Origin: Bacteroidota bacterium | Lineage (GTDB): Bacteria; Bacteroidota; Bacteroidia; Chitinophagales; Chitinophagaceae | Length of the DNA: 64,000 nucleotides | NCBI GenBank assembly: GCA_016712665.1 | Contig: JADJQP010000001.1 | Location: forward strand, 496,001 to 560,000 | Reading direction: 5' to 3' | Shown here: piece by piece, positions 51,430 through 61,053 of the stretch | Position numbering within the stretch: the first letter of the stretch is position 1 | How the letters are laid out: each line of letters opens with the position of its first letter | The notes under the pieces: generated by a model | Database searches by the model: none | The model's input: the letters and a program-made list of their open reading frames with translations, nothing else | What the model was told of the DNA's origin: nothing | Made by a program: the position numbers and the translations under genes

Positions 51430-51993
51430 TTATTTCCTCCTCCATTTTATATTTCTGTCGTCCACAAATTCTATGACACCTAGCCTGGTGTTAAATGTAA
51501 AATTTTTAATCCCTTTCTCAACATTCATTCCTGAATAATCAGCCTTATTGCTGTCAAAAAAGTAAGTTGTGTCATTTACTTTTTGAATATCCTTGATATT
51601 CTCACAGAATAATGTTCCGATAAACCCGATTTCTAAACTACCATATCCTGCGGAAGACCTTGAAGCATTAAAGAAGCTTTGGTCATAACGCGTCTTCCCG
51701 TCGCCCATCATTGCAAACTGATGATAACTGCCTTGGGTAAAGTCGTATTTTACTGTCAAATAATTAGTATTGGAAAAGCCTTGCTCAAAGTTTCTTGTCG
51801 AATCCTTTGCAGATTTGGGTGCTATAAAAATAATGGTATCTTTCTCACCTTTGCCCGAAATAAATATAGCCGTGTCAGTTTTTGTAAATGGCTTAACCCA
51901 AATAAGTTCGTCAGTCGTGAAATCATCAACTCTATATGTTCGGTTAAAACAGCTGGTTAGTGTAATTGTAAATATTAATAGGAATGATCTCAT
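51430..51993 (-). CDS. Hypothetical lipoprotein, 187 aa
   Basis: Signal 'MRSFLLIFTITLTSCF' with lipobox 'LTSC', then a soluble beta-rich domain ('AIFISGKGEKDTIIFIAPKS', 'SAGYGSLEIGFIGTLFCEN'). No family recognised. The single-gene setting with an attC-like structure at its 3' end is like that of the acetyltransferase. Confidence 0.6.
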   Translation of the reverse strand: MRSFLLIFTITLTSCFNRTYRVDDFTTDELIWVKPFTKTDTAIFISGKGEKDTIIFIAPKSAKDSTRNFEQGFSNTNYLTVKYDFTQGSYHQFAMMGDGKTRYDQSFFNASRSSAGYGSLEIGFIGTLFCENIKDIQKVNDTTYFFDSNKADYSGMNVEKGIKNFTFNTRLGVIEFVDDRNIKWRRK

Positions 51994-52017
51994 TATATGT
52001 GTGGTCTTTATAGGTTG

Positions 52018-52145
52018 CCGCTAACTCACTAATAAGCCTATACTCTTCAACCTTATGCTTCAAGCTCCAATAGTTAAGCTTCTCCGATCTCTCAAATATA
52101 CAAAATATACTAAAAGCGTCCTCTCTACCTTGTCTTAAATTTCCC
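52018..52145. repeat. R4 dispersed repeat, copy 2
   Basis: Partner of 49761-49888. On the minus strand it encodes 'AFSIFCIFERSEKLNYWSLK' and 'VEEYRLISELAA', a coding-like tail that may be the end of a lost gene. Confidence 0.55.
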
Positions 52146-52219
52146 GAATACCAATTGGCTCTTATTGCATGAGATATACGTTTTGCAGATAGGTTGTGTT
52201 TTTGTATTTGCAAAATGGC

Positions 52220-52984
52220 TTAGGCAGGAATCTTACTTATGTCTTTTCGTATTTGCAACAGCATTTCTCTGATGCTTTGATTGTCTATATCATCTGCCTG
52301 AAATTCTTTGGTACTGAAACTGCAGGCATATTCCCATACTTCTAACAAGTCGCTTGCTTTTACCTCAAAAGGTTTGTAAACCGAATTGTCGGAATGTAAT
52401 AGAAAGGTATTTTCCTTTTTGTTTTTTCGAAAGATTCGCTTGTACACAATGCCATCATTTCGGCTGAGTACGATATAGGTTCTGCCATCTTTTATTTCCG
52501 AAATATTGTCGATATAGCGACCCACAATAAAGGAGCCTTCTCTGTGAGGAGGCATCGAATCGCCTTCAATCGGAAACGCTCGATGTTTGCCTTGTCTGAT
52601 AAAAGGCAGTTGCATCTGTTGCAATTTTTCGATAAACTCCGGATCGCTGTATCCGCTTAAATAACCCGCCTTCGCCTTTTGTGGCAAAATTTCGATATAA
52701 TCTTTACCGCTTTTATCGATGGTGATGGGTAGTAGTATGCGGTTGTCTTCCATGGTAAGCATACTGTCTATGGGAATCTTAAGCAGATTTACCGATATCA
52801 GAATATCAATACTCACATGAAAATACTGCGATATTCTTTTTAAGATTTCGAAAGGAGGCTCGCTAATGCCTTCTTCGTATTTGGCCAAGCGCACCCGGGT
52901 AATAATTAATTCCTGAGCGAGTTGCCGTTGCGAAAATCCTTTTTGGACTCTCAGATGTCTTATGTTATCGGAGAAAATAGACAT
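52220..52984 (-). CDS. LexA-like repressor (XRE HTH plus S24 peptidase)
   Basis: About 254 residues, start at 'MSIFSDNIRHLRVQKGFSQR' (52984); the longer frame runs through the operator. HTH_3 at about 5-60. S24 domain with the A-G cleavage site in 'QKAKAGYLSGYSD', catalytic Ser in 'IEGDSMPPHREGSF' and catalytic Lys in 'GIVYKRIFRK'. Such proteins self-cleave on RecA filaments and release SOS genes. It is divergent from a Y-family polymerase and a short DnaE, with its likely operator between them. Confidence 0.85.
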   Translation of the reverse strand: MSIFSDNIRHLRVQKGFSQRQLAQELIITRVRLAKYEEGISEPPFEILKRISQYFHVSIDILISVNLLKIPIDSMLTMEDNRILLPITIDKSGKDYIEILPQKAKAGYLSGYSDPEFIEKLQQMQLPFIRQGKHRAFPIEGDSMPPHREGSFIVGRYIDNISEIKDGRTYIVLSRNDGIVYKRIFRKNKKENTFLLHSDNSVYKPFEVKASDLLEVWEYACSFSTKEFQADDIDNQSIREMLLQIRKDISKIPA

Positions 52985-52985
52985 T

Positions 52986-53027
52986 GATACAATTTGTATC
53001 CACAAATATACACCTGTTTGATACAAA
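52986..53027. promoter_or_regulatory. S24-repressor operator
   Basis: GATACAATTTGTATC (52986-53000) is a perfect inverted repeat touching the repressor start. A second half-site GATACAAA lies at 53020-53027 towards the polymerase gene. Binding by the repressor would control both directions. Confidence 0.65.
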
Positions 53028-53085
53028 TTCAAATAATTTTGAATACCTATAATTTTTTAGCAAGCCTTTTATTTTTTTACGAACA

Positions 53086-54246
53086 ATGAGCCGATCTATT
53101 GTACATATGGATTTGGATACGTTTTTCGTCTCCTGTGAGCGATTAAACAATCCGAAGTTAAATGGTATCCCCCTAATTATAGGAGGCAGCTCTGATCGGG
53201 GTGTGGTATCGTCTTGCTCTTACGAAGCCCGAAAATTTGGCGTACGCTCTGCAATGCCTATGAAATTTGCCCTCAGGCTTTGCCCACAGGCAAAAGTGAT
53301 TAAGGGAGATATGGAATTGTACTCCAACAAATCGCATGAAGTAACGGCTATTATTCAGGAACAGGCACCGGTGGTAGAGAAAGCAAGCATAGACGAATTT
53401 TATCTGGACATTTCGGGGATGGATAAATTTTTTGGTTGTTATAAATGGACCAGCGAACTCACCGCAAAAATTATGAAAGAATCAGGCTTGCCCATCAGTT
53501 TTGCTTTGTCGGTCAACAAAACCGTTTCAAAAATAGGAACCGGAGAAGCAAAGCCCGTGGGCAAATTGGAAATTAAAGAAGATCGAGTGAAATCGTTTTT
53601 AAATCCATTATCTATACAAAAAATACCCATGCTGGGCGATGTAACGTTTCAATTGCTTTCGCGTATCGGCATTCGCACCATTCAAACCTTAGCAGAAATG
53701 CCCGCCGAAGTGTTGCAGCAACTCATTGGTAAAAATGGCATTGACTTATGGAAAAAAGCAAATGGCATCGATCACAATCCCATTGAACCCTACTCTGAAA
53801 GAAAATCCATTTCAACAGAACATACGTTTGAAAAAGATACCATCGATATTCCCAAATTGAAAGCTTTGATTATTGTAATGGTCGAAAAACTGGCATTTCA
53901 GTTGCGATCAGAACAATGGCTCACATCTACGGTAGTGGTCAAAATTCGGTATAATAATTTTGATACCGAAACCAAACAATGCCGCGTTGCGTATACATCT
54001 TGCGACCATGTCCTGATTGAAAAAGTAAACGACTTGTTTGATAAAGTATATAACCGAAGAATGCGATTGCGCTTAATCGGAATTCGGTTTACCAACTTAG
54101 TACGCGGCACGTATCAGATTGACCTCTTTGACGATACCAATAAAATGGTGGCATTGTATCAGGCCATCGATACCATGAAAAAACGGTTTGGATATGATGC
54201 CATCTCTCGTTGTGGCGGCACTTTCATCAAAAACAAACGAGCCTAA
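53086..54246 (+). CDS. dinB: Y-family DNA polymerase (DinB/Pol IV type)
   Basis: 386 residues. Catalytic motifs 'VHMDLDTFFVSCE' and 'EKASIDEFYLDISG' (the D...DE triad) are intact, then 'FALSVNKTVSKIGTGEAKP', the HhH region 'IPMLGDVTFQLLSRIGIRTI' and the little finger ('KSISTEHTFEKDTIDI'). This separates it from ImuB, which has lost these residues. It copies past lesions. It is 1 bp from the following DnaE gene, giving an SOS mutagenesis operon. Confidence 0.9.
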   Translation: MSRSIVHMDLDTFFVSCERLNNPKLNGIPLIIGGSSDRGVVSSCSYEARKFGVRSAMPMKFALRLCPQAKVIKGDMELYSNKSHEVTAIIQEQAPVVEKASIDEFYLDISGMDKFFGCYKWTSELTAKIMKESGLPISFALSVNKTVSKIGTGEAKPVGKLEIKEDRVKSFLNPLSIQKIPMLGDVTFQLLSRIGIRTIQTLAEMPAEVLQQLIGKNGIDLWKKANGIDHNPIEPYSERKSISTEHTFEKDTIDIPKLKALIIVMVEKLAFQLRSEQWLTSTVVVKIRYNNFDTETKQCRVAYTSCDHVLIEKVNDLFDKVYNRRMRLRLIGIRFTNLVRGTYQIDLFDDTNKMVALYQAIDTMKKRFGYDAISRCGGTFIKNKRA

Positions 54247-54247
54247 A

Positions 54248-57200
54248 ATGTATCTCAATTGTCATTCTTATCACAGCCTTCGGTATGGCACCATTCCCCT
54301 GCAGCAACTGGTAGAGCAGGCTGTGGCATGCAATGTAAAGGCATTGGCACTAACCGATATCAATACCGTTACCGGCATTTACGATTTTGTAAAGGCCTGT
54401 ACAGCCGTGCATATCAAACCCATAGTTGGTATCGAATTCAGACAAGATCATCAATTGCGATTTATTGGCCTGGCCAAAAACAAAGAAGGAATCGGAGAAA
54501 TGTGCCGGCTACTTACCAAACATAATTTTGATCAAAGTCCTCTGCCTTTACATGCACCCGAATGGAATGATGTAGCGGTTATTTATCCCATGGAAAATGT
54601 ACCGCTTATTTTGAAAGACTCAGAATATATTGGCGTGCGTAGCGAGCAACTGATTAAATTTTACAAAGCCGAATGGAAAGCCAAATTGCATAAAGCCGTT
54701 ATATTACATCCGGTAACCTTTCGGGTAAAGAAAGAATTTAATCTGCATAAAATATTAAGCGCCATAGATCGAAATGTGATTCTTTCAAAACTAAGCAGCG
54801 CCGACTATTGCAATACAGCAGAAGTAATGTTGCCGGTAAACGAGCTATTGCAAACGTATAAGGACTACCCCGAAATGATTCGCAATACCGAAAACCTGAT
54901 TGCCGATTGTAATTTTGAATTTCGTTTTCACACACCACGCAATAAAAAGTTTTATACAGAAAGTAAGTATGGCGATAAATTGCTACTCGAAAATTTAGCG
55001 CAACAAGGACTTGTAAAACGCTATGGCAAACATAATAAAGAAGCACAGGCAAGGGTGCTGAAGGAGTTGAAAGTGATTGATGATTTACATTTCAGCAGCT
55101 ATTTTTTAATTACCTGGGATATCATTCGGTACAGCAATCATTGTGGCTTTATGCATGTGGGTCGTGGAAGCGGTGCCAATAGCATTGTCAGCTATTGTTT
55201 GGGTATTACCGATATCTGTCCCATTGAATTGGATTTGTATTTTGAACGGTTTTTAAATTCAAATAGAAAAAGTCCTCCCGACTTTGATATCGACTGGTCG
55301 TGGAAAGATAGGGATACCATTTTGCATTATATTTTTAAACGCTTTGATCCCGGTCATGTAGCTTTTTGCGGCACTATTGTGGAGTTTAAATACCGATCTA
55401 TTTTTCGGGAAGTAGGTAAAGTGTTTGGATTGGCGAAAGAAGAACTGGATGCCTTGGCTCGTCCTTCAAAGCATATTCAAAATCCGAATTCGGTGGCAAA
55501 GCTGGTAGAAGAATATGGGATGATGCTGGAGAAATATCCGAATCAGCGAAGTATGCATTCTTGTGGTATTTTAATTTCAGAAGAACCCATTACCAATTTT
55601 ACAGCATTGGAAATGCCTCCCAAAGGATTTCCGATAGTGCAGTTTGATATGCATATTGCCGAGGATATTGGGTTCGAAAAATTTGACATTCTCAGCCAAC
55701 GCGGTCTGGGAACGATTGACGAAACGGTGGCCTTGATAGAAAAAAACAGGGGATTGAAAATTGATATCAGAGATGTTTCGATTTCAAAGGATGAGGAAAC
55801 ATGCAATCAGTTTTTAAGCAAGGGTAAAACAATAGGATGCTTTTATATTGAAAGCCCTGCCATGCGTGGTTTACTGAGGCGATTACAATGCAACAACTAT
55901 AAAGTACTGGTTGCGGCCTCCAGTATTATTAGGCCCGGTGTGGCACAAAGCGGTATGATGACTGAATATATTTTCAGACACAATCATCCCGATCGATTTG
56001 AATATTTTCATGATGTATTTAAAGAGCAACTTGGCGAAACCTATGGCATCATGGTGTATCAAGAAGATGTGATAAAAATTGCGTTGCATTATGCGGGTTT
56101 GGATGCGTCGTATGGCGATATTTTGCGACGGGCCATCAGTGGCAAAAGCAGATCGGCCAAAGAATTGGAACTTGTGAAGGAGCAATTTTTTTTATCCTGC
56201 GAAAAGCAAAACCATCCGCCTCAATTGAGTGCAGAGGTATACCGACAGATAGAATCGTTTGCGGGCTATTCCTTTTGCAAAGCGCATTCGGCATCCTATG
56301 CAGTGGAAAGTTATCAGAGCCTTTATTTAAAAGTGCATTTCGGTATCGAATTTATGGCAGCGGCTATCAATAATGGTGGTGGGTTTTATCGCAGCGAAAT
56401 TTATGTACACGAGGCAAGAATGTCGGGCGCCGTGGTTCACAACCCATGTGTCAATAATAGTGTATACGAAACCATGGTGTACGGAAACGATTTGTATTTG
56501 GGATTGATGCATTTAAAAAGTCTGGAGTCGGAACTGGCAAAAAAGATTGTGAGTGAAAGAGAGCAAAATGGAACATACCAATCGCTCGAAGATTTTATTC
56601 GTCGTATACCGATTGGTATAGAAGGTCTGCAAACCCTGATATTTATTGGTGCTTTTCGGTTTACGGGGAAAACAAAAAACGAATTGATTTTACTGGGCAG
56701 ATTGATACTGGTTCATTTTAAACCGGAAGACAGAAGCGGTTTATTATTTGAAGAGCCGCCAAAAGAATATCGGTTTCCGGTACTGGAGCGTGATGCATTT
56801 GAAGATGCGTTTGATGAGATTGAGATTTTGAGTTTTCCGGTTTCCTGTTCACCCTTTGATTTATTGCAAACGAATTATCGGGGCGATGTAATGGCTGCCG
56901 AATTAATACACTATCACAAAAGGGAAGTAAAGATGCTTGCCTATTTGGTGTCAACCAAACAAGTACCTACTAAGGCAGGCACGATGTATTTTGGCACCTG
57001 GATTGATGCGGTCGGTGAGTATTTTGACACGGCACATTTTGCCAATAGTTTGCTGCGTTATCCGTTTAAGGGTGGAGGTTGTTATTTATTATTGGGAAGG
57101 GTAGAAGTTGATTTTCATTTTCCGACCATCAGCATCCACAAAATGGCCAAGATGCCTTTTAGACCCGACCCTCGCTATGCCAACTCAAACAGCAGGCAGT

Positions 57201-57307
57201 TTACAGCACATCAACAAATTAAAGAAGATGTGAGTAGCACCCACAGAGCACCATATCCGCAAAGTCATGAAATTGGCTTGCCGAGACATAAGATGAAAGA
57301 GGAGTGA
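54248..57307 (+). CDS. dnaE2: Short C-family DNA polymerase, error-prone DnaE2 type
   Basis: 1,019 residues, start at 'MYLNCHSYHSLRYGTIPLQQ' (54248), directly after dinB. N-terminal PHP domain with 'CHSYHS' and 'ALALTDINTVTGIYDF'. Palm catalytic motif 'PDFDIDWSWKDRD', then 'GRGSGANSIVSYCLG' and 'GYSFCKAHSASYAV'. At about 1,020 residues it is shorter than replicative DnaE, and it lies with a repressor and a Y-family polymerase, like lexA-imuB-dnaE2 cassettes. Role in damage-induced mutagenesis is inferred from that context. Confidence 0.85.
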   Translation: MYLNCHSYHSLRYGTIPLQQLVEQAVACNVKALALTDINTVTGIYDFVKACTAVHIKPIVGIEFRQDHQLRFIGLAKNKEGIGEMCRLLTKHNFDQSPLPLHAPEWNDVAVIYPMENVPLILKDSEYIGVRSEQLIKFYKAEWKAKLHKAVILHPVTFRVKKEFNLHKILSAIDRNVILSKLSSADYCNTAEVMLPVNELLQTYKDYPEMIRNTENLIADCNFEFRFHTPRNKKFYTESKYGDKLLLENLAQQGLVKRYGKHNKEAQARVLKELKVIDDLHFSSYFLITWDIIRYSNHCGFMHVGRGSGANSIVSYCLGITDICPIELDLYFERFLNSNRKSPPDFDIDWSWKDRDTILHYIFKRFDPGHVAFCGTIVEFKYRSIFREVGKVFGLAKEELDALARPSKHIQNPNSVAKLVEEYGMMLEKYPNQRSMHSCGILISEEPITNFTALEMPPKGFPIVQFDMHIAEDIGFEKFDILSQRGLGTIDETVALIEKNRGLKIDIRDVSISKDEETCNQFLSKGKTIGCFYIESPAMRGLLRRLQCNNYKVLVAASSIIRPGVAQSGMMTEYIFRHNHPDRFEYFHDVFKEQLGETYGIMVYQEDVIKIALHYAGLDASYGDILRRAISGKSRSAKELELVKEQFFLSCEKQNHPPQLSAEVYRQIESFAGYSFCKAHSASYAVESYQSLYLKVHFGIEFMAAAINNGGGFYRSEIYVHEARMSGAVVHNPCVNNSVYETMVYGNDLYLGLMHLKSLESELAKKIVSEREQNGTYQSLEDFIRRIPIGIEGLQTLIFIGAFRFTGKTKNELILLGRLILVHFKPEDRSGLLFEEPPKEYRFPVLERDAFEDAFDEIEILSFPVSCSPFDLLQTNYRGDVMAAELIHYHKREVKMLAYLVSTKQVPTKAGTMYFGTWIDAVGEYFDTAHFANSLLRYPFKGGGCYLLLGRVEVDFHFPTISIHKMAKMPFRPDPRYANSNSRQFTAHQQIKEDVSSTHRAPYPQSHEIGLPRHKMKEE

Positions 57308-57321
57308 GTTTAGCGGGACGC

Positions 57322-57354
57322 TATAAAAAGTTGGTACAAAGGGGATGCTTGCAC
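57322..57354 (+). repeat. Short repeat shared with 50034-50072
   Basis: CTATAAAAAGTTGGTACAAA and ATGCTTGCACC match the other copy with a few changes. It lies 15 bp past the DnaE stop. The rest of the 205-bp gap to 57513 holds no gene. Confidence 0.45.
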
Positions 57355-57512
57355 CTTTGTAAGCACATTCTGAAATAATTATTTCGCATCTTGTGAAGTA
57401 AAATAAAACTATTTAACTTTGAGCGACAGCAAGGCACCCTTCACAACATGGTTGGTGCAAAAGCACCTCAAGAAAGGATAAACCACCAACACAAAAATAT
57501 TTTACAGAATAA

Positions 57513-58082
57513 ATGCTTGCTGAAACCCTAAAAAAATCATTTGATAAGTACTTCAATGCACCCATTGAGGCTTGGATTGAATTTGCAGCATTTTGCGAGC
57601 CGATTACCTTCGAAAAAGATCAAATCATTAAACCGCAAGGAAGCACTGAAAAGTATTTTTACTTCATTATTAAAGGAAGTGCAGGATTATTTTTATGGAA
57701 AGAAACTAATTTTGTTTGTCTTGATTTTGCATTTGAAAATAATGCTTGTTGCGATTATATGTCGCTGCTTACCCGTCAACCTACTGAATTAGAAGTAGTG
57801 GCATTAGAAAAATCAGAAATGATAAGAATATCAAGTGCCAATTTTCACATTTTGAGTCGTAAGTCAGTTGGGCAGGTAATTATGCAAATGACTGCCGAAG
57901 CTTCCTTTATAGAAAAACAACAGCAACAAATAGAACTATTAACGAAAACAGCGGAGGAACGGTACAAAATTTTACAAACCAAGTTTCCGGATATTCATCA
58001 ACGGATTGCACAAAAACATATTGCCTCCTACCTAGGAATTACACCACAAAGTTTAAGCAGAATTAGAAGCGGCAGCTATTGA
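57513..58082 (+). CDS. Crp/Fnr family transcriptional regulator
   Basis: 189 residues. Cyclic-nucleotide-type beta-barrel ('ITFEKDQIIKPQGSTEKYFY', 'FIIKGSAGLFLWKETN'), dimer helix, and a C-terminal HTH ('IHQRIAQKHIASYLGITPQS', 'LSRIRSG'). The residues that bind cAMP in Crp are not evident, as in most Bacteroidota members, so the ligand is unknown. It may control the two genes after it, as a palindrome sits right behind its stop. Confidence 0.85.
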   Translation: MLAETLKKSFDKYFNAPIEAWIEFAAFCEPITFEKDQIIKPQGSTEKYFYFIIKGSAGLFLWKETNFVCLDFAFENNACCDYMSLLTRQPTELEVVALEKSEMIRISSANFHILSRKSVGQVIMQMTAEASFIEKQQQQIELLTKTAEERYKILQTKFPDIHQRIAQKHIASYLGITPQSLSRIRSGSY

Positions 58083-58086
58083 TTTA

Positions 58087-58100
58087 TTACCATTTGGTAA
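58087..58100. promoter_or_regulatory. Operator-like palindrome
   Basis: TTACCATTTGGTAA is a perfect 6-bp inverted repeat with a two-base centre, between the Crp-like gene and the outer-membrane protein gene at 58153. A plausible Crp-like binding site. Confidence 0.45.
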
Positions 58101-58152
58101 CAACTTTGATGGGAGCTATTGCAACCTTTGCATCGTACCAAATAAAAAGAAG

Positions 58153-58725
58153 ATGAGGCACAACATAATCATTTTTGCTATGACCATACTAGCAAGTACC
58201 ACACTTGCACAAACCAAAATAAACGAAAAGTCTACCACACAAAAAGGTTTTATGATTGGTATTGGACTCGGCGCAGGGGTCCTATCTTTAAAAACAAATA
58301 CAATTTCCCAAGCTGCGTTTTCTACCACTTTGCCAAACATAAAAGTGGGCTATCGATTCAACAAAAGCGTTGCCATCCTTGCTTTATTACCGGGTGCTAC
58401 TTATATTTATTTGGGCAAAACCAGAGGGTTTGAGGCCTTTATGGTGGCTACACAGTATTGGGTACAAAAGAGATGGTGGATTTTATGTGGTGGCGGTCTC
58501 ACTTTTGACGCTCCGGCATTTTACACGGTAAAGGACCCTAAAACTGCAGGATTTTATACAGGGTTTCCTGCGATGACTATTGCAACAGGATATGAAATTT
58601 GGCATCGAAAACATTTTTCGTTAGACTTACACTATAGAATGTTTTACGGAACGTCTCATCTTCCAAATAAAGGATTAAGAGAAGGTATTTCGAATATGTT
58701 ACTATTTGGATTTAACTGGAAATAA
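58153..58725 (+). CDS. Outer-membrane beta-barrel-like protein, 190 aa
   Basis: Signal peptide ('IIIFAMTILASTTLAQ'), then alternating strands such as 'MIGIGLGAGVLSLKTNTISQ', 'IKVGYRFNKSVAILALLPGA' and 'HFSLDLHYRMFYGTSHLPNK', ending 'MLLFGFNWK' with an aromatic near the C-terminus. An eight-strand barrel is plausible. It is followed 2 bp later by a small membrane protein gene. Confidence 0.65.
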   Translation: MRHNIIIFAMTILASTTLAQTKINEKSTTQKGFMIGIGLGAGVLSLKTNTISQAAFSTTLPNIKVGYRFNKSVAILALLPGATYIYLGKTRGFEAFMVATQYWVQKRWWILCGGGLTFDAPAFYTVKDPKTAGFYTGFPAMTIATGYEIWHRKHFSLDLHYRMFYGTSHLPNKGLREGISNMLLFGFNWK

Positions 58726-58727
58726 TT

Positions 58728-59108
58728 ATGATCAGCATTGCTCAATACGGACTTTTAAGTATCCTTTCTCTATTTTTGATTTTGCATTTTTGTATCATCC
58801 TAAAAATAATTCCATACAACTTGGTTTGGGGAGGAAGATTAAAAACAGACAGGGAAATGTATCGTTTTGAAGCGATCTCAATAGGGATAAATCTGATTTT
58901 TATTTTTATTATGTTGATACAAGCACATTTTTGGGTAATTGATTTCCCAAATAGAATTATGACCATTTTATTATGGGGTATCACGGCATTGTTTTTACTC
59001 AACACCTTCGGAAATGCCCTTTCAAAAAATAAAGTGGAGCAAGTACTTTTTACCCCGCTTACCATTTTGCTAACCCTATTTGCATTGATTTTAGCGATTT
59101 CAAACTAA
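58728..59108 (+). CDS. Four-helix membrane protein, 126 aa
   Basis: Helices 'LLSILSLFLILHFCIILKII', 'AISIGINLIFIFIMLIQAHF', 'IMTILLWGITALFLLNTFGN' and 'VLFTPLTILLTLFALILAIS'. No recognised family beyond this. Co-transcribed with the barrel gene (2-bp gap) and perhaps under the Crp-like regulator. Confidence 0.65.
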   Translation: MISIAQYGLLSILSLFLILHFCIILKIIPYNLVWGGRLKTDREMYRFEAISIGINLIFIFIMLIQAHFWVIDFPNRIMTILLWGITALFLLNTFGNALSKNKVEQVLFTPLTILLTLFALILAISN

Positions 59109-59213
59109 CAATAAATGGCCGCTAATACTATCTTAGAGCCAGCCTCCAGCCTGCGAGTTATTTCTTTTTATTATCATAGTAGTAGTAACAGAATCTGTAA
59201 TCTAAAATGCCAG

Positions 59214-60298
59214 CTACTCCTGCCCCATCCACAACGCGCCGCCAATACTATTACGAGTGGCACCACTTACTGAGCTGAGGACATTTGGCTCTTCGCGCCA
59301 GCGCAACACTGCAATTAATGCCATAATTAATGCCTCTTTATATTGAATCAAATCTGCATCCGGTATTACCACTTCAATTTGTTTGGATGATAAAAAATGT
59401 CGGATTCTCGAAATCAAATAATCATTAAACGCACCTCCTCCGCTAATTAGTATTTTGCGAATGCCCCCTGTAGAATCAGCTGCACAAACTGAACTGATTT
59501 GAAAAGCAATATGCTCGCAAACGGTGCAAAATTTATCCTCGGTGGAAATATTATATTTTTGAATGATTCCAAAAAGCACATCGGCACCATACTCATTGGC
59601 AAGCGATTTCGGAAAAGGCTTTTTATAATATTCCAGATCATTCAATTCAAACAAAAGATCTTCGTTCACTTTTCCGGCAGAAGCAGACAAGCCTTTGTCA
59701 TCATATGATTTCCCGAGTTCATTACTCAATAAATTTAAGACTCTATTGGCTGGGCACACATCAAAAGCAATATGCCTTCCATCCTGATAGAAGGTGATAT
59801 TGCTGATGCCTCCAATATTTAAAAAATAGTTGTATTCATTCCACAGCAATTTTTCGCCAATGGGTACTATAGGAGCACCTTGTCCACCCAATGCCACATC
59901 CATATTTCGCAAATCGCTCACAACAGGTAATTGTGTGATTGCAGCAAGGGAGGCTCCATCACCCATTTGAAAGGTCATGCCCTGGCCTGGTTCATGAAAA
60001 ACTGTATGACCATGACTTCCAATCAAATGCACTTTATGTTCCAAGGCATTCTTCGTAATAAAGTCGCGGATGGCATGGCCCATCCAACGGCCAAATGCAG
60101 TATGGGTCAGTAAGAGATCCTTAGCGGAAATACTTGTAATATGTGGTAGTTTTTGTTTCCATTCCGGTGAAAATTCAATGCAGTCGGTATTCAAAATTTG
60201 ATAGGCCCAACGCCCCCCACTTCTTCAAACTTGCAGTAAACAATATCCAGACCATCCATCGAGCTTCCGCGCATAGTGCCGATTGCGTAATAAACCAT
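59214..60298 (-). CDS. anmK: Anhydro-N-acetylmuramic acid kinase, frameshifted
   Basis: AnmK phosphorylates and opens anhydro-MurNAc from peptidoglycan recycling to give MurNAc-6-P. The main frame (59214-60194) shows 'GSHGHTVFHEPGQGMTFQMG', 'VVSDLRNMDVALGGQGAPIV', 'NIGGISNITFYQDGRHIAFD' and 'RKILISGGGAFNDYLI'. The N-terminal 'MVYYAIGTMRGSSMDGLDIV' (from 60298) lies in another frame that ends at a run of six G near 60215. Seven G would give 'EEVGGRWAYQILNTDCIEF' and restore the gene. In this core gene a sequencing error is a likely cause. Confidence 0.85.
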
Positions 60299-60363
60299 AA
60301 GGACAAAGGTATAATGAATCAAATATTCTTTAGTAAGAAAATTATTCTTTTTATCTTGCAGGC

Positions 60364-61014
60364 ATGGTACATCATATAGCAAAAACCAACTCGCTGGTAA
60401 ATACATGGATCAATGAATTGCGTAATGTAGATATCCAAACAGATCGGATGCGGTTTCGAAAAAATATTGAACGATTGGGTGAGGTCATTGCCTATGAAAT
60501 CAGTAAAACCCTTCCTTTCAAAACCGTTGAAGTCAACACCCCACTTGGCATCTACAACGGAAGCGCCTTGCAAAGCGAACCGGTAATTGCCACTATCTTC
60601 AGAGCAGGATTTCCCTTGTTTCAAGGTATGCTCAATTACTTTGATAAAGCCGATTGTGCTTTTGTGGCGGCCTATCGCAAGCATCACAACGATGGTACCT
60701 TTAATATTAAACAGGAGTATGTAACCTGTCCGAACCTCGAAGGTAGAACCCTGATACTCACAGATCCTATGTTGGCAACCGGGGCCTCTTTAATTATGGC
60801 TTTAAACGAATTGTTTGAATACGGAAAGCCTGCAGCGCTACATATTGTGGTTAGCATTGCCTGTACCGAAGGTATCGACTCCGTTCGTCAGAAATATCCG
60901 GAAGCTACTATATGGGCTGCTGATATTGATGAGGAACTAACCGCAAAAGGCTATATCGTTCCGGGCTTAGGCGATGCCGGTGATTTGTGTTTTGGATCCA
61001 AAATGCAAAAGTAA
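60364..61014 (+). CDS. upp: Uracil phosphoribosyltransferase
   Basis: 216 residues. Converts uracil plus PRPP to UMP in pyrimidine salvage. PRPP-binding loop 'LILTDPMLATGASLIMALNE', uracil-binding C-terminus 'GYIVPGLGDAGDLCFGS', and 'RAGFPLFQGMLNYFDKADCA' are all present. The length is usual for the family. It is divergent from anmK with 65 bp between. Confidence 0.92.
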   Translation: MVHHIAKTNSLVNTWINELRNVDIQTDRMRFRKNIERLGEVIAYEISKTLPFKTVEVNTPLGIYNGSALQSEPVIATIFRAGFPLFQGMLNYFDKADCAFVAAYRKHHNDGTFNIKQEYVTCPNLEGRTLILTDPMLATGASLIMALNELFEYGKPAALHIVVSIACTEGIDSVRQKYPEATIWAADIDEELTAKGYIVPGLGDAGDLCFGSKMQK

Positions 61015-61053
61015 AAAGCTACCCCCCTCATATCTCACATCTAATTTCTCCTT

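Noticed and set aside
52018..52213. Stand-alone gene on the minus strand at 51944-52213
   Set aside because: The frame overlaps the start of the lipoprotein gene and most of it is repeat R4; it is more likely a gene remnant.
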